A stretch of DNA of 64,000 nt from JACRLV01 sp045863555 (lineage in GTDB: Bacteria; Planctomycetota; Phycisphaerae; UBA1845; Fen-1342). A program made the translations under genes and the position numbers. Shown here in pieces: positions 53,474 to 62,232 of the stretch. The notes under the pieces are model-generated. The model was not told the origin of the DNA. It saw only the letters and a program-made list of their open reading frames with translations, and did no database searches. The number at the start of each line of letters is the position of its first letter. Position 1 is the first letter of the stretch. The DNA lies in NCBI GenBank assembly GCA_045863555.1, contig BTUU01000006.1, positions 124,001-188,000 of the forward strand, written 5' to 3'.

Positions 53474-54037
53474 TTAGTCGCGGATCCGCTGGAGCAGCCA
53501 TGCCCGGGCGACCGTCCACAGACGGTCTGCGGCGCCGCGCGAGATCCCGAGCGCCGCGGCCGCCTCCTGATGGGCCAGCCCGGCGAAAAAACGGAGCTTC
53601 ACGAGCGACGCGGCCTGCGCGTCGTGCCGTTCCAACTGGCCCAGCGCGTCGTCGAGCAGCAGCAGTTCCTGGCTCTTTTCCTCATCCGCAAGCTCGAGTT
53701 CGTTCAGATCGAGCTGAACCCGCCTCCCGCCCCGACGTGGGCCGGCCTTGCTGCGCGCCCGTTCGATCAGGATCCGCCGCATTGCCTCGGCGGCCGCGGC
53801 GAAGAAGTGGCCGCGATTCTTCCACTCGACCTCGGCATTGCCCAAGAGACGCAGGTACGCCTCGTGCACGAGCGCCGTCGCCTGGAGCGTGTGGTTGCGA
53901 CGCTCACCGGCCATGCGAAGCTGGGCAATGCTGCGAAGCTGTTCGTAGACGAGCGCCAGAAGCTCCGCCGCGGGTCCGGGTTGCTCCGCGGTGTGCAGGA
54001 GTTGCGTAATGTCATGGGACGGCGTCTCGCCCGGCAT
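53474..54037 (-). CDS. ECF sigma factor paired with the TPR kinase
   Basis: A 187-residue ECF sigma factor of the same group as the one at 40900-41487. Region 2 has YEQLRSIAQLRMAGERRNHT and ATALVHEAYLRLLG with WKNRGHFFAAAAEAMRRILI; region 4 has SLVKLRFFAGLAHQEAAAAL and RGAADRLWTVARAWL. The HTH is more degenerate than in its paralogue. The ATG at 54037 is used; a GTG three codons earlier is possible. The gene order sigma then kinase repeats that of the second module. Confidence 0.92.
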   Translation of the reverse strand: MPGETPSHDITQLLHTAEQPGPAAELLALVYEQLRSIAQLRMAGERRNHTLQATALVHEAYLRLLGNAEVEWKNRGHFFAAAAEAMRRILIERARSKAGPRRGGRRVQLDLNELELADEEKSQELLLLDDALGQLERHDAQAASLVKLRFFAGLAHQEAAAALGISRGAADRLWTVARAWLLQRIRD

Positions 54038-54520
<483 letters not shown>

Positions 54521-54667
54521 GGAATGGGATGGAGCAGCCTACCAGCCCGACCCGCGCATTTCAAATGTCCGCGCGTCCGCCGAATCGGCAGCCGGACGAG
54601 GCTCGAACGCACGGGAAAGGCGTCGTCTCCACGCTGGCAACGGACCGAAACGGGGCGTTTTCGAGCG

Positions 54668-57214
54668 TCACTGCCCGCCCGTCGGCCCCTTCCGGCGCTC
54701 CGGGTTGTGGAAGAACAGGAACCGCCACCGTGCTTCCATCCCGTGGCAGGTCATGCACACATTCGGCGAGACGAACGGCCGCAGGCTGAACTGCCGCGCA
54801 CTCTGCTGCTCGGGCGTCAGCGACTCGATCGCCGCCTGTGCGGTTGCGCCTTCGGGGACCCAGCCATGCGCGAGGTGGCACGTCCGGCAGGTTACCTGGC
54901 CCTGGGGGTCGACGTGCCCCTCTGCGTTGAAGAGCGGGAGGAAGCCCGGCGCCGATTTGTCATAGATGTTGTTCATCGCGACCTGCGGATGCGTGAAGAC
55001 CTCCCGCAGCGGCGCGATTCCCCCGACGCGGTGGCACGACAGGCACGGAACGCAGCCGACGTTTTCATCTCCGACCGTCTGGCAATCTTCCATGAGGAAG
55101 CGCGGCGAGAGCATCTGCCCCCACGCCCCGTCGCGCTTTGCGTGCATCGCGTGACACGGTTTGCAGGAGTCCGTGTCGATTCCCAGCCCGCTCAGCCGGG
55201 TCGAGGAGTGCCCGCTCATCAGGATGTGCTTGTGGTCGTGGCATTGCAGGCACAGGTTTTCCGTCGGAACTCCGGGAGCGACCCGCGCCAGGTGCACCGG
55301 CTCGACGCCCCCGTGCGGATCATGGCACGTGCGGCAGCCCATCCGCATGTTCCCCTGATCATCCTTCGGAACCAGCGCCAGCGGCACGCGGTGCTGGTCG
55401 GCCGAAATCTCGTGCGGGTGAATGATCGCGATCGACGAATCCGCGTTCCAGCCCGCGTCGGAGTGGCACGTCAGGCACGCGCCGTCGTGATAGCTGTCAT
55501 GCTCCGCGGAGCCGAATCGGTACAGGTCCGGCCGCTCGCCGCCGTGCGCAAAGTGACAGCGCAGACACAGGTCCGTGATGGTGCTCGCCTGCGCCGGCCA
55601 CGCCTCGGGTTTGGTCCGAAAGTCGTGCGGGCCGCCGACCAGCGCGTATTGGGCCGCGTGACAGTCCGCACACAGGTCCGCCGACGCCTTCGCCAGGAAC
55701 CGCCCGTGCGTCCGCAGGTGCGGATCGTGGCAGTCGGTACACGCGGTTTGGGGGTGCACGACATCACCGACGAGCACGTTTTCCGCACAGGCCCCCGCCT
55801 GATGGCAGGTCGTACATACGCCGGTCGGATCGCCGGGCGCGGGAACGGCCGTTCGCGCCGAGCCATGGCCGAGATGGCACGCGCTGCACGCCCCGCCCGC
55901 GCTCGCTGTCACGCCGAGGATATTGGGTTCGTCGGGGCTCTTGATCCGCAGGTCGTGGGGCGAGCCGATCACCTCCGCCTGTTTCGGATGGCACGAGGCG
56001 CACGCGTCGTCCGAACGCGGATTCATCGCCAGGAGGTGATTGTTCGGCGCTGTCTCGTGCATCAGGTGGCATGACGAGCACACCAGCGTGTTCATCGCGC
56101 TGACCTGGCCGCCCCAGCCAAGCACGGACGCGATCTGCGCGTCATCGAGCGCGGGTTGCCGGCCGTGCCGGGGCAGCGTTCCATCCGCCGTCCGCGCGGC
56201 CAGTTCCGCCTCGTGGCATGTGAGACACATCGCGTTCTGGGCCGGATCGGCCACGAGCAGCGATGCGAAGTTCGCCGAGTGCGCCGAGTGGCACACCTGG
56301 CAGGTGATTTCCGTCGCCCCCTTGCCGACCGTCGCGACGGTGCTGGGCGCAGCGCCCGATGCGGGGGTGTTGACGACGCCGACAGGGTGCATACCGGCCA
56401 GGAGACCTTCGCCGAAGCCGGTGTGGCAATCGGTGCACGTATCCGCAGGAGGGCGCTTCAGGAAGCAGCCGAACTGGTCGCTGTGCGGATTGTGGCACTC
56501 GGTGCACTGCGCACCGCTGTGCTCGAACGCGATCTTCGTCGCGTCGCCGCCGCAGCGCGGCGTCTGATGACAGGAAACGCAGCGGCCGTCCTGGTCGTTT
56601 TCGCACGCCACATACTCCTGTGCGTACGTATGCGCCGCGTGGCAGACGCTGCACGGCCCGGCTTCAAGCGGCGTCAGCCCGAGCCGGTTGGTCAGCTCCG
56701 GCGCGGTCGTCAGAAAATCATGAGCCGCCCCGCCGAGAACGAACTGCTCGGCATGGCAGCGCTGGCAGAGCGCGCTGCCCTCGAGCGTGTCCGCGAGCAT
56801 AAACGGCTTTTCCGCGCTGAGCACGTGACACGTCATGCAGATCACCGTGCCGTCGCGGCCGGCGATTGTCCCGAGATCCCGAACGGCCGCGAGCTGCGAT
56901 TCGCTCATCCTCACGTTGAGCGGGTGGCCGTGAAGAGCGCCGAGGCCGCCGACGGCGGGGCTCAGCGTCCGGTGGCAGGCGAGGCAGTAGACGCTGCTTT
57001 CGGGACTGGTCCAATCGACGGCTTCCATCGCCGCCGGCGCGGGCGGCGGCTCGCGCCTGGATGCGGACTGCACGAAAATCACGGAGATCCAGATCCACGC
57101 GCCGATCGCGCCGAGGATCAGCAGCCCATGCACGCTGGTCATTAGCCGCCGCAGGCCGCCCAGGATGCCGCCCGGCGTCGAAACGCCGCTTCTGCCTGGT
57201 GAGTGCATGTTCAT
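54668..57214 (-). CDS. 23-haem multihaem cytochrome c, membrane anchored
   Basis: An 848-residue protein. Residues about 28-50 are one membrane helix (SVHGLLILGAIGAWIWISVI) that anchors it with the rest in the periplasm. I count 23 CxxCH haem-binding motifs spread from about residue 77 to the C-terminus (for example CLACH, CMTCH, CQRCH, CSVCH, and CMTCH last). Repeats carry the NPH/DPH and LC..CH.....GG.HD patterns of doubled-CxxCH domains, where the His gives the second axial ligand. It is the terminal gene of the operon and overlaps the NrfD-like gene by 4 nt. It should store or carry electrons to or from the membrane complex. The count comes from reading the translation. Confidence 0.92.
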   Translation of the reverse strand: MNMHSPGRSGVSTPGGILGGLRRLMTSVHGLLILGAIGAWIWISVIFVQSASRREPPPAPAAMEAVDWTSPESSVYCLACHRTLSPAVGGLGALHGHPLNVRMSESQLAAVRDLGTIAGRDGTVICMTCHVLSAEKPFMLADTLEGSALCQRCHAEQFVLGGAAHDFLTTAPELTNRLGLTPLEAGPCSVCHAAHTYAQEYVACENDQDGRCVSCHQTPRCGGDATKIAFEHSGAQCTECHNPHSDQFGCFLKRPPADTCTDCHTGFGEGLLAGMHPVGVVNTPASGAAPSTVATVGKGATEITCQVCHSAHSANFASLLVADPAQNAMCLTCHEAELAARTADGTLPRHGRQPALDDAQIASVLGWGGQVSAMNTLVCSSCHLMHETAPNNHLLAMNPRSDDACASCHPKQAEVIGSPHDLRIKSPDEPNILGVTASAGGACSACHLGHGSARTAVPAPGDPTGVCTTCHQAGACAENVLVGDVVHPQTACTDCHDPHLRTHGRFLAKASADLCADCHAAQYALVGGPHDFRTKPEAWPAQASTITDLCLRCHFAHGGERPDLYRFGSAEHDSYHDGACLTCHSDAGWNADSSIAIIHPHEISADQHRVPLALVPKDDQGNMRMGCRTCHDPHGGVEPVHLARVAPGVPTENLCLQCHDHKHILMSGHSSTRLSGLGIDTDSCKPCHAMHAKRDGAWGQMLSPRFLMEDCQTVGDENVGCVPCLSCHRVGGIAPLREVFTHPQVAMNNIYDKSAPGFLPLFNAEGHVDPQGQVTCRTCHLAHGWVPEGATAQAAIESLTPEQQSARQFSLRPFVSPNVCMTCHGMEARWRFLFFHNPERRKGPTGGQ

Positions 57215-59238
57215 GGCGACTTCACCGGTCCCTGCTGCGTCTCACCCCCGGACGCCGCCGACGGGACTTTCGTCAGGTCCTTGAGCGGCGTGTGGCCGGT
57301 CGGCATCGGCACGTACGGCGCCAGCCGGCGATGATCCGTGTCCTGAAATTCGCGGTGACAGACGTCGCACCGGGCGAATTCCGCGCCGTACTTCTCCGGC
57401 GCAGACTTCGCGTAATCCGCGTGGCACTTGATGCACAGCCCGTGCATCGCATCCATGTAACCCGGAGCAAAACCCACCAGGCCCGCTTCGGCGGTCGGCA
57501 CCAGCGAACCCTTCACCACCATGTCTCCGTGGCACTGCCAACAGGAGAGTGTGTTGCCGCGCGATTTCCGGGCGAAGTCCTTCGAATGGCAAACGATGCA
57601 GGCGTCGCTGCCGCCGAGCCGATCGACATGCAGCGGGTGGTCGAAAATGTCCGTGTTCTCGTACATGTCGCGGTGACATTGATAGCACGCGCTGTTCTGG
57701 TCGAACGGCATGCGCTGGTGATGGCACAACCGGCACGACTCGTCGCCGCCCAGCCGTTCCACGTGCCCTTCGTGGCGGAACGGCACGAACCGCCAGTTCC
57801 GGTTGCCGTCGATCACCATGACCCGGACCGGAGTCCCCAGCGGCGCCTCCGTCACGCCTCCCGAAAAGCTCGACATGTGGAAATCCAGGCGCATCGGCTG
57901 CGGCGCCGCCGTCGCCAGCGCCTCCACCGTCCGCGTCTGCCCTACGGGCGTCTGCTGGGGCACTGGACCAAAAATCGCCTGCTGCGGCAGGCAACCGATC
58001 GCCGCCGCGGCCGCGATGACGAACGCGAGCGAATGCCGGCCGCGCTGCGGACGCTGCGATCCGACCGCGGGCTGCGGCGCGGGCGCATGCGCTTCGGCGT
58101 CGTGCTCGTCGTGCTCGATGATCCGCAGGTTTTCGTTGAAGAAGATGAACACCAGCGCCGCGCCGGCGACGATGCCCGCGCTGATCGCCAGTTCGAGCCA
58201 CGTCGGCCAGTAGGACATGCCCTCCGGCCGTTCGAACGCGACCAGGCACGTGTTGAACCGGTAGCCGATGATGCCCAACACCGTCATGATCGAACACGTC
58301 GCGAGCCCCGGCACGCTTTGTCGCACGCGCGGGATCGACAGGAGGATTGCGGGCACCAGGGCGCTGAACGCGAGCTCGAAGAGGAACAAGCCCGCCTGCC
58401 AGGAGCCGTCCATGGCCTGCATCAGCACGCCGCGCCGCCACAGGTCGCCAAGCCGGATGATGACGTAGAGCCCGAGGACGATCGACGCGATCCGCCCGAG
58501 TCCCTTGAGCAGATCGACCCGTATTCGATGGCCGAACAGCCACGCCGAGACCAGCGACTCCAGCGTGACCATCATCAGGCCCAGGCCGATCGCTGAGATG
58601 AAGAACAGCCAGGGAATCCAGGGGCTGTACCAGAGCGGGTGCGTGCGGTACGGCTGAATGAGAAAGAGCGATCCGAGCGACGACTGGTGGAGCGTCGAAA
58701 GCACGATGCCCGCGATGACCAGCGGGATCGTCATCGCCTTGATCTTCTTCAGAAGCGAACGGAACAGCGGCCGGTGAAACAGCGGGTGTTCGAGGATCGC
58801 CGGCGAGAACTCCAGCGCCAGAACGGTCAGGTAGAGCATCACGCACATCGCCACTTCGAACAGCACGGAGTGATGCTGCGGGAAGACCAGCGGATGCCAG
58901 ATGTGCCAGGGCAGACCGAGGTCGTACAGCAATCCGACCGCGACGGCGATGTAGCCCAGCAGCGCCGTCAGGATCGCGGGCCGGGCGAACGCGTGGTACT
59001 TCGTCAGGCCAAAGATATACACCGTAGCCGCGAGCACGAATCCGCCCGCCGCCAGCGCCACGCCGGCCATCACGTCGAACGCGATCCAGAGCCCCCACGG
59101 CGCGACGTCGGTCAGGCCGCTCGTCGCGCCGAGTCCGGTCGTAAACCGCGCCACGGTCACGACGGTCCAGATCGCCACGAAGACCCACAGGACCGTCTTG
59201 GTCCGCTCCAGCGTCGTGTTGACTCGCGTGCGCGTCAT
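57211..59238 (-). CDS. NrfD/HybB-type membrane subunit fused to a six-haem cytochrome c domain
   Basis: A 675-residue fusion. Residues about 15-380 are an NrfD-type integral membrane protein with about ten helices (WGLWIAFDVMAGVALAAGGF, WHIWHPLVFPQHHSVLFEV), which handles quinol in complexes such as Hmc, Qrc, DsrP and HybB. Residues about 400-416 are a hydrophobic stretch ending AAAAAIGCLPQQ that looks like an embedded lipoprotein signal. The C-terminal part (about 500-626) has six CxxCH motifs: CRLCH, CYQCH, CIVCH, CWQCH, CIKCH and CDVCH. The start overlaps the ferredoxin stop by 4 nt. This fusion makes haem and quinone sites part of one chain. Confidence 0.92.
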   Translation of the reverse strand: MTRTRVNTTLERTKTVLWVFVAIWTVVTVARFTTGLGATSGLTDVAPWGLWIAFDVMAGVALAAGGFVLAATVYIFGLTKYHAFARPAILTALLGYIAVAVGLLYDLGLPWHIWHPLVFPQHHSVLFEVAMCVMLYLTVLALEFSPAILEHPLFHRPLFRSLLKKIKAMTIPLVIAGIVLSTLHQSSLGSLFLIQPYRTHPLWYSPWIPWLFFISAIGLGLMMVTLESLVSAWLFGHRIRVDLLKGLGRIASIVLGLYVIIRLGDLWRRGVLMQAMDGSWQAGLFLFELAFSALVPAILLSIPRVRQSVPGLATCSIMTVLGIIGYRFNTCLVAFERPEGMSYWPTWLELAISAGIVAGAALVFIFFNENLRIIEHDEHDAEAHAPAPQPAVGSQRPQRGRHSLAFVIAAAAAIGCLPQQAIFGPVPQQTPVGQTRTVEALATAAPQPMRLDFHMSSFSGGVTEAPLGTPVRVMVIDGNRNWRFVPFRHEGHVERLGGDESCRLCHHQRMPFDQNSACYQCHRDMYENTDIFDHPLHVDRLGGSDACIVCHSKDFARKSRGNTLSCWQCHGDMVVKGSLVPTAEAGLVGFAPGYMDAMHGLCIKCHADYAKSAPEKYGAEFARCDVCHREFQDTDHRRLAPYVPMPTGHTPLKDLTKVPSAASGGETQQGPVKSP

Positions 59239-60083
59239 GACGAACCGCCCGGGTCGAGGATGTTGAGTTTCGTGCGGTGCGCCTCGGCAGCCCGCTCCTC
59301 GGCCGCCTCGGCCTGGAGCCGGGCCCGCCGGCCGATGATCCAGTAGATGGCGGTCATCAGCCCCGCCATCCCGATGGCGACGGGCGGCACCTTCGAGAGC
59401 GCGCCCCACGTCAGCGCGGGAACGGGGTCATCGCCGAGGTTCGGCCGCCAGCCGAGAAAGTCGAGTGAAATATCCGAAATATAGAGAACCGAGGTCCCGC
59501 CGACGTCGTGCTCGCCCCAGATCTTCGGCGACCCGTGCGGGTAGTAGAGATCCGGGTGGTCCTGGAAGCGCTTCCGCGCCTCCGCGAGCATCTCCGCGCG
59601 CGTTCCGAAGATCGTCGCGCCGTACGGACAGGCGCTGGTGCATGCGGGCCGGTCTCCCTTTTCGATCCGCGAGTAGCACATGATGCATTTGCGGACGAGC
59701 GGAATCGCGCTTTCCCACTCATACCGGGGAATCCCGAACGGGCAGGACATCATGCAGTATCTGCACCCCATGCACCGCTTTTCGTCGTAGGTCACAGGTC
59801 CGTAGTCCGTCTTCTGGAGCGCGCCCACCAGGCATGCGGAAACGCACGCAGGGTCCAGGCAATGCCGGCATTGCTGCCGGACATACTTGCTTCCCGGCCG
59901 CCGGATGATGGTGGTAAACCGCGTCGATGAGAGATCGTCGACCTTCTCCTTCCAGCGCCAGGCCCGGTCCTTCTTGAGTCCGTACGTCTGCCGGCACGCG
60001 TCGACGCAGGTCTCGCAACCGGTGCACTTCGTCGTGTCGGTGAGGATCGCAAAGACCTTGTTGTTGTCGATCGCCTTGTTCAT
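59235..60083 (-). CDS. HybA/HmcB-like 4Fe-4S ferredoxin subunit
   Basis: A 282-residue iron-sulphur protein with 16 Cys in four 4Fe-4S groups: CTGCETCVDAC, CRHCLDPACVSAC, CMGCRYCMMSCP, and CIMCYSRIEKG with a further CTSACP. This is the HybA/NrfC/HmcB-type four-cluster electron wire. A membrane helix near the C-terminus (VPPVAIGMAGLMTAIYWIIG) anchors it. No Tat signal is visible, so it may face the cytoplasm. AGGAG lies 5 nt before the ATG at 60083, which overlaps the upstream TGA by one base. It transfers electrons between the cytochrome b and NrfD-like subunits. Confidence 0.93.
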   Translation of the reverse strand: MNKAIDNNKVFAILTDTTKCTGCETCVDACRQTYGLKKDRAWRWKEKVDDLSSTRFTTIIRRPGSKYVRQQCRHCLDPACVSACLVGALQKTDYGPVTYDEKRCMGCRYCMMSCPFGIPRYEWESAIPLVRKCIMCYSRIEKGDRPACTSACPYGATIFGTRAEMLAEARKRFQDHPDLYYPHGSPKIWGEHDVGGTSVLYISDISLDFLGWRPNLGDDPVPALTWGALSKVPPVAIGMAGLMTAIYWIIGRRARLQAEAAEERAAEAHRTKLNILDPGGSS

Positions 60084-60886
60084 CACCGCACCGCTCCTGC
60101 CGGCGGGCGGACCGCCGGCTCGCGCCCGGACCCGCCGGACAGCACGCTTCCCAGCCCGTCCGAAGCGGCAGCCTGCTTCTCGAATTCACTCTCGTCGGTC
60201 GGCCATGCAAGTTCCGGCAGCACCTCCTCGATCGGGCGGTGCAGGAACGAGAGCATGCGTGCGAAGGGGATCATGATGAAGACGACCGCGGCGCTGACGA
60301 CGTGCAGCAGCATCGTCACGTGGTATTCCGCGGGGCTCCAGGTCGGGTGCATCGCCAGCAGCCCGGTCACGAACGGAACCAGCAGGATAAGCGGCTTGAG
60401 AAACGCCCAGGGCGGGTCGATCGCCCGGATCATCGGCGAGTAGATTCGGCCCAGGAAGACGCCGAGGCCCGCCACCACGGTCACCACCGACATCACGTCG
60501 CTGATCCGCGCCGGAATCGACGGCCAGGCCGTGCCGAGCAGGCGCTCCCAGAGGTAGACGTGTGCAACCATGAAGGCGGGGATCGCCAGCGCTCCGAACC
60601 GGAAGATGATCGAAAGCGTGATGACGAACTTGTGATACGCCTCCAGGGCGGCGCTCTCGTTTCCGCGCATCTCGCGGATCACGCTCGTCGGGAAAATGTG
60701 CCAGCGCATCCGCAGGCGCAGCCGCCGCCAGAACGCCTTGCGATCCCGGATGATCAGGTACGCCGCCGAAGCGTCTGAAACGGCGATCCACGCGGACCGG
60801 ATCAGCCCGAGGACCAGCAGCGCGAATGCGAACCGGAAGAGCGGGCCCTGGGCCAGGTGCAACAGTTGGCGGAGTTCTTCGCCCAT
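60083..60886 (-). CDS. NarI/DsrM-like cytochrome b-type membrane subunit
   Basis: A 267-residue protein with about five membrane helices (RFAFALLVLGLIRSAWIAVS, YHKFVITLSIIFRFGALAIP, VMSVVTVVAGLGVFLGRIY, VPFVTGLLAM, YHVTMLLHVVSAAVVFIMIP). Conserved-looking His residues in helices (YHKF, YHVTMLLHV) would bind two haems b as in NarI, DsrM, HmcE and TmcC. AGGAG lies 9 nt before the ATG at 60886; the upstream codons are excluded as they cover the divergent promoter region. First gene of the redox operon. It probably exchanges electrons with menaquinone. Confidence 0.85.
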   Translation of the reverse strand: MGEELRQLLHLAQGPLFRFAFALLVLGLIRSAWIAVSDASAAYLIIRDRKAFWRRLRLRMRWHIFPTSVIREMRGNESAALEAYHKFVITLSIIFRFGALAIPAFMVAHVYLWERLLGTAWPSIPARISDVMSVVTVVAGLGVFLGRIYSPMIRAIDPPWAFLKPLILLVPFVTGLLAMHPTWSPAEYHVTMLLHVVSAAVVFIMIPFARMLSFLHRPIEEVLPELAWPTDESEFEKQAAASDGLGSVLSGGSGREPAVRPPAGAVR

Positions 60887-61006
60887 GGTGCTGGGCTCCT
60901 CGACGCCGTCGAGCGTCGATGAACGGTGGGCAAGCGCTGTGCCACGGCCCGCCCTCGGAGACGTGATTTCGCGCCGGCGCTGCGCACCATCGGCGCGATT
61001 CCGCGC

Positions 61007-61024
61007 AACCGTCTGGTAACGGTT
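61007..61024. promoter_or_regulatory. Dyad AACCGT-N6-ACGGTT between divergent genes
   Basis: A perfect 6-bp inverted repeat with a 6-nt spacer sits in the 286-bp space between the redox operon start (60886, minus) and the regulator start (61173, plus). It could be an operator for the divergent regulator. A 12-bp match can arise by chance in a window this size. Confidence 0.3.
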
Positions 61025-61172
61025 CCGGTCTGCCACTGGCTTAATGCGGGCAGCTTTCGGCGGTTTGCGGAGGACGCCGCACGCAGTCGCGTCTGCACGC
61101 TTTGATCGATTTTTCTTGCCCCCGCACCCGGACTCTCATAACATCGAGGGAGCACGTCGGAGACGAGCCTGC

Positions 61173-62042
61173 GTGGATGCACTGACCCCAAAGCAAGTCG
61201 CGAGAGCCATCGGCGTCAGCGACGCCTCCCTGAAACGCTGGTGCGACAAGGGCGTGATCGAATCCATCCGCACCGCCGGCGGGCATCGCCGGATCCCGCT
61301 GACGAAGGTCATGAACTTCATTCGCGAGTCCGGCCACCAGATCGTCCGGCCTGAGATCCTGGGGCTGCCTCCCACCTGCGGCTGCGGTCAGACGGTCATC
61401 GACCGCTCCGTGGAGCGATCCATCGACGCCCTGATCGCCGGCGATGAGCAGCAGTTCCAGCGCCTGATTTTCGATCTCTTTATCGCGAAGAACGCCGTTC
61501 GGACGATCGCGGACCGTGTACTGGCCCCGGCCCTGCATGCGATCGGCGAACGCTGGGCGCACGGGGAAATCGAGGTCTTCCGCGAGCGGCGGGCCTGCGA
61601 GATCGTCATCCGGACCCTCCATCGCCTCGAGGGCTTTCTGACCCCGCCGGCGTCGGACGCTCCCCTGGCGATTGGGGGAACGCCCGCAGGCGACCCCTAC
61701 ATGCTGCCCACCGTGATCGCCGAGCTCGTACTCCGCGAGGTCGGTTTCCGGGCGGAGTCTCTCGGCGGGAACCTGCCGGGCGCAACGCTCGCAGCGGCGG
61801 TCCGTGAGCTGCGCCCAAGTCTCGTGTGGTTAAGTGTTTCCAGCTTTGAATCGACTGACTCATTTCTGGCCGACTACGCAACGCTGCGGGCGGCCGCGGT
61901 TGACAAGGCGACTGCGATCGCGGTCGGCGGCCGGGCGCTCGATGCGCAACTCCGTATGCGGATGGAGTTTGCGTTCTTCGGCGACTCCATGAGCCACCTC
62001 GCCTGCTATGCCGACTCGCTGCGCCGGGCGGGAGGCCGGTGA
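61173..62042 (+). CDS. MerR-like HTH regulator with cobalamin-binding-type domain
   Basis: A 289-residue regulator. GTG at 61173 (VDALTPKQVARAIGV) is used, with GGAG 10 nt upstream. Residues about 5-58 are a MerR-type winged HTH (ASLKRWCDKGVI..IRTAGGHRRI). Residues about 85-165 resemble the helical cap of CarH/LitR cobalamin photoreceptors (IGERWAHGEIEVFRERRACE). Residues about 170-285 are a Rossmann B12-binding-type fold (MLPTVIAELVLREVGFRAES, LRPSLVWLSVSSFESTD). The DxHxxG ligand motif is absent (LGGNLPG in its place) and the cap EH reads ER, so B12 binding is doubtful. It is divergent from the redox operon and may control it. Confidence 0.82.
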   Translation: MDALTPKQVARAIGVSDASLKRWCDKGVIESIRTAGGHRRIPLTKVMNFIRESGHQIVRPEILGLPPTCGCGQTVIDRSVERSIDALIAGDEQQFQRLIFDLFIAKNAVRTIADRVLAPALHAIGERWAHGEIEVFRERRACEIVIRTLHRLEGFLTPPASDAPLAIGGTPAGDPYMLPTVIAELVLREVGFRAESLGGNLPGATLAAAVRELRPSLVWLSVSSFESTDSFLADYATLRAAAVDKATAIAVGGRALDAQLRMRMEFAFFGDSMSHLACYADSLRRAGGR

Positions 62043-62086
62043 AGGCGGAGCGGCCAACGCCGTTTTGGGCCCTGGGGCATCAAAAA

Positions 62087-62117
62087 AGAAGGAACCCGCC
62101 ATGGGCGAGTTCCTTCT
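62087..62117. terminator. Bidirectional-looking hairpin after the regulator gene
   Basis: The arms 62087-62100 and 62104-62117 pair at 13 of 14 positions with a 3-nt loop. A run of A residues precedes it on the plus strand, so on the minus strand it is followed by TTTTTT, the form of an intrinsic terminator. On the plus strand it is 44 nt after the regulator stop. Confidence 0.6.
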
Positions 62118-62232
62118 ACAGGAGGAGGAGGAGTATTGTTGCTAATTCATAGGCCCGCTAATTTGAGGAAGTCCAGCGCGGCCGAAAGATTTTTTTTCGG
62201 AACCGCTGCCGGGTTCCAGACGAGGTCAGCCC

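Noticed and set aside
54668..60886. Nrf nitrite reductase operon
   Set aside because: There is no NrfA-type catalytic cytochrome with a CxxCK site, and the 23-haem protein is an electron carrier by pattern.
61044..61172. Upstream extension of the regulator to 61044
   Set aside because: The extra 43 residues precede the HTH with no recognisable fold and would fill the divergent promoter space; the GTG at 61173 has a Shine-Dalgarno.
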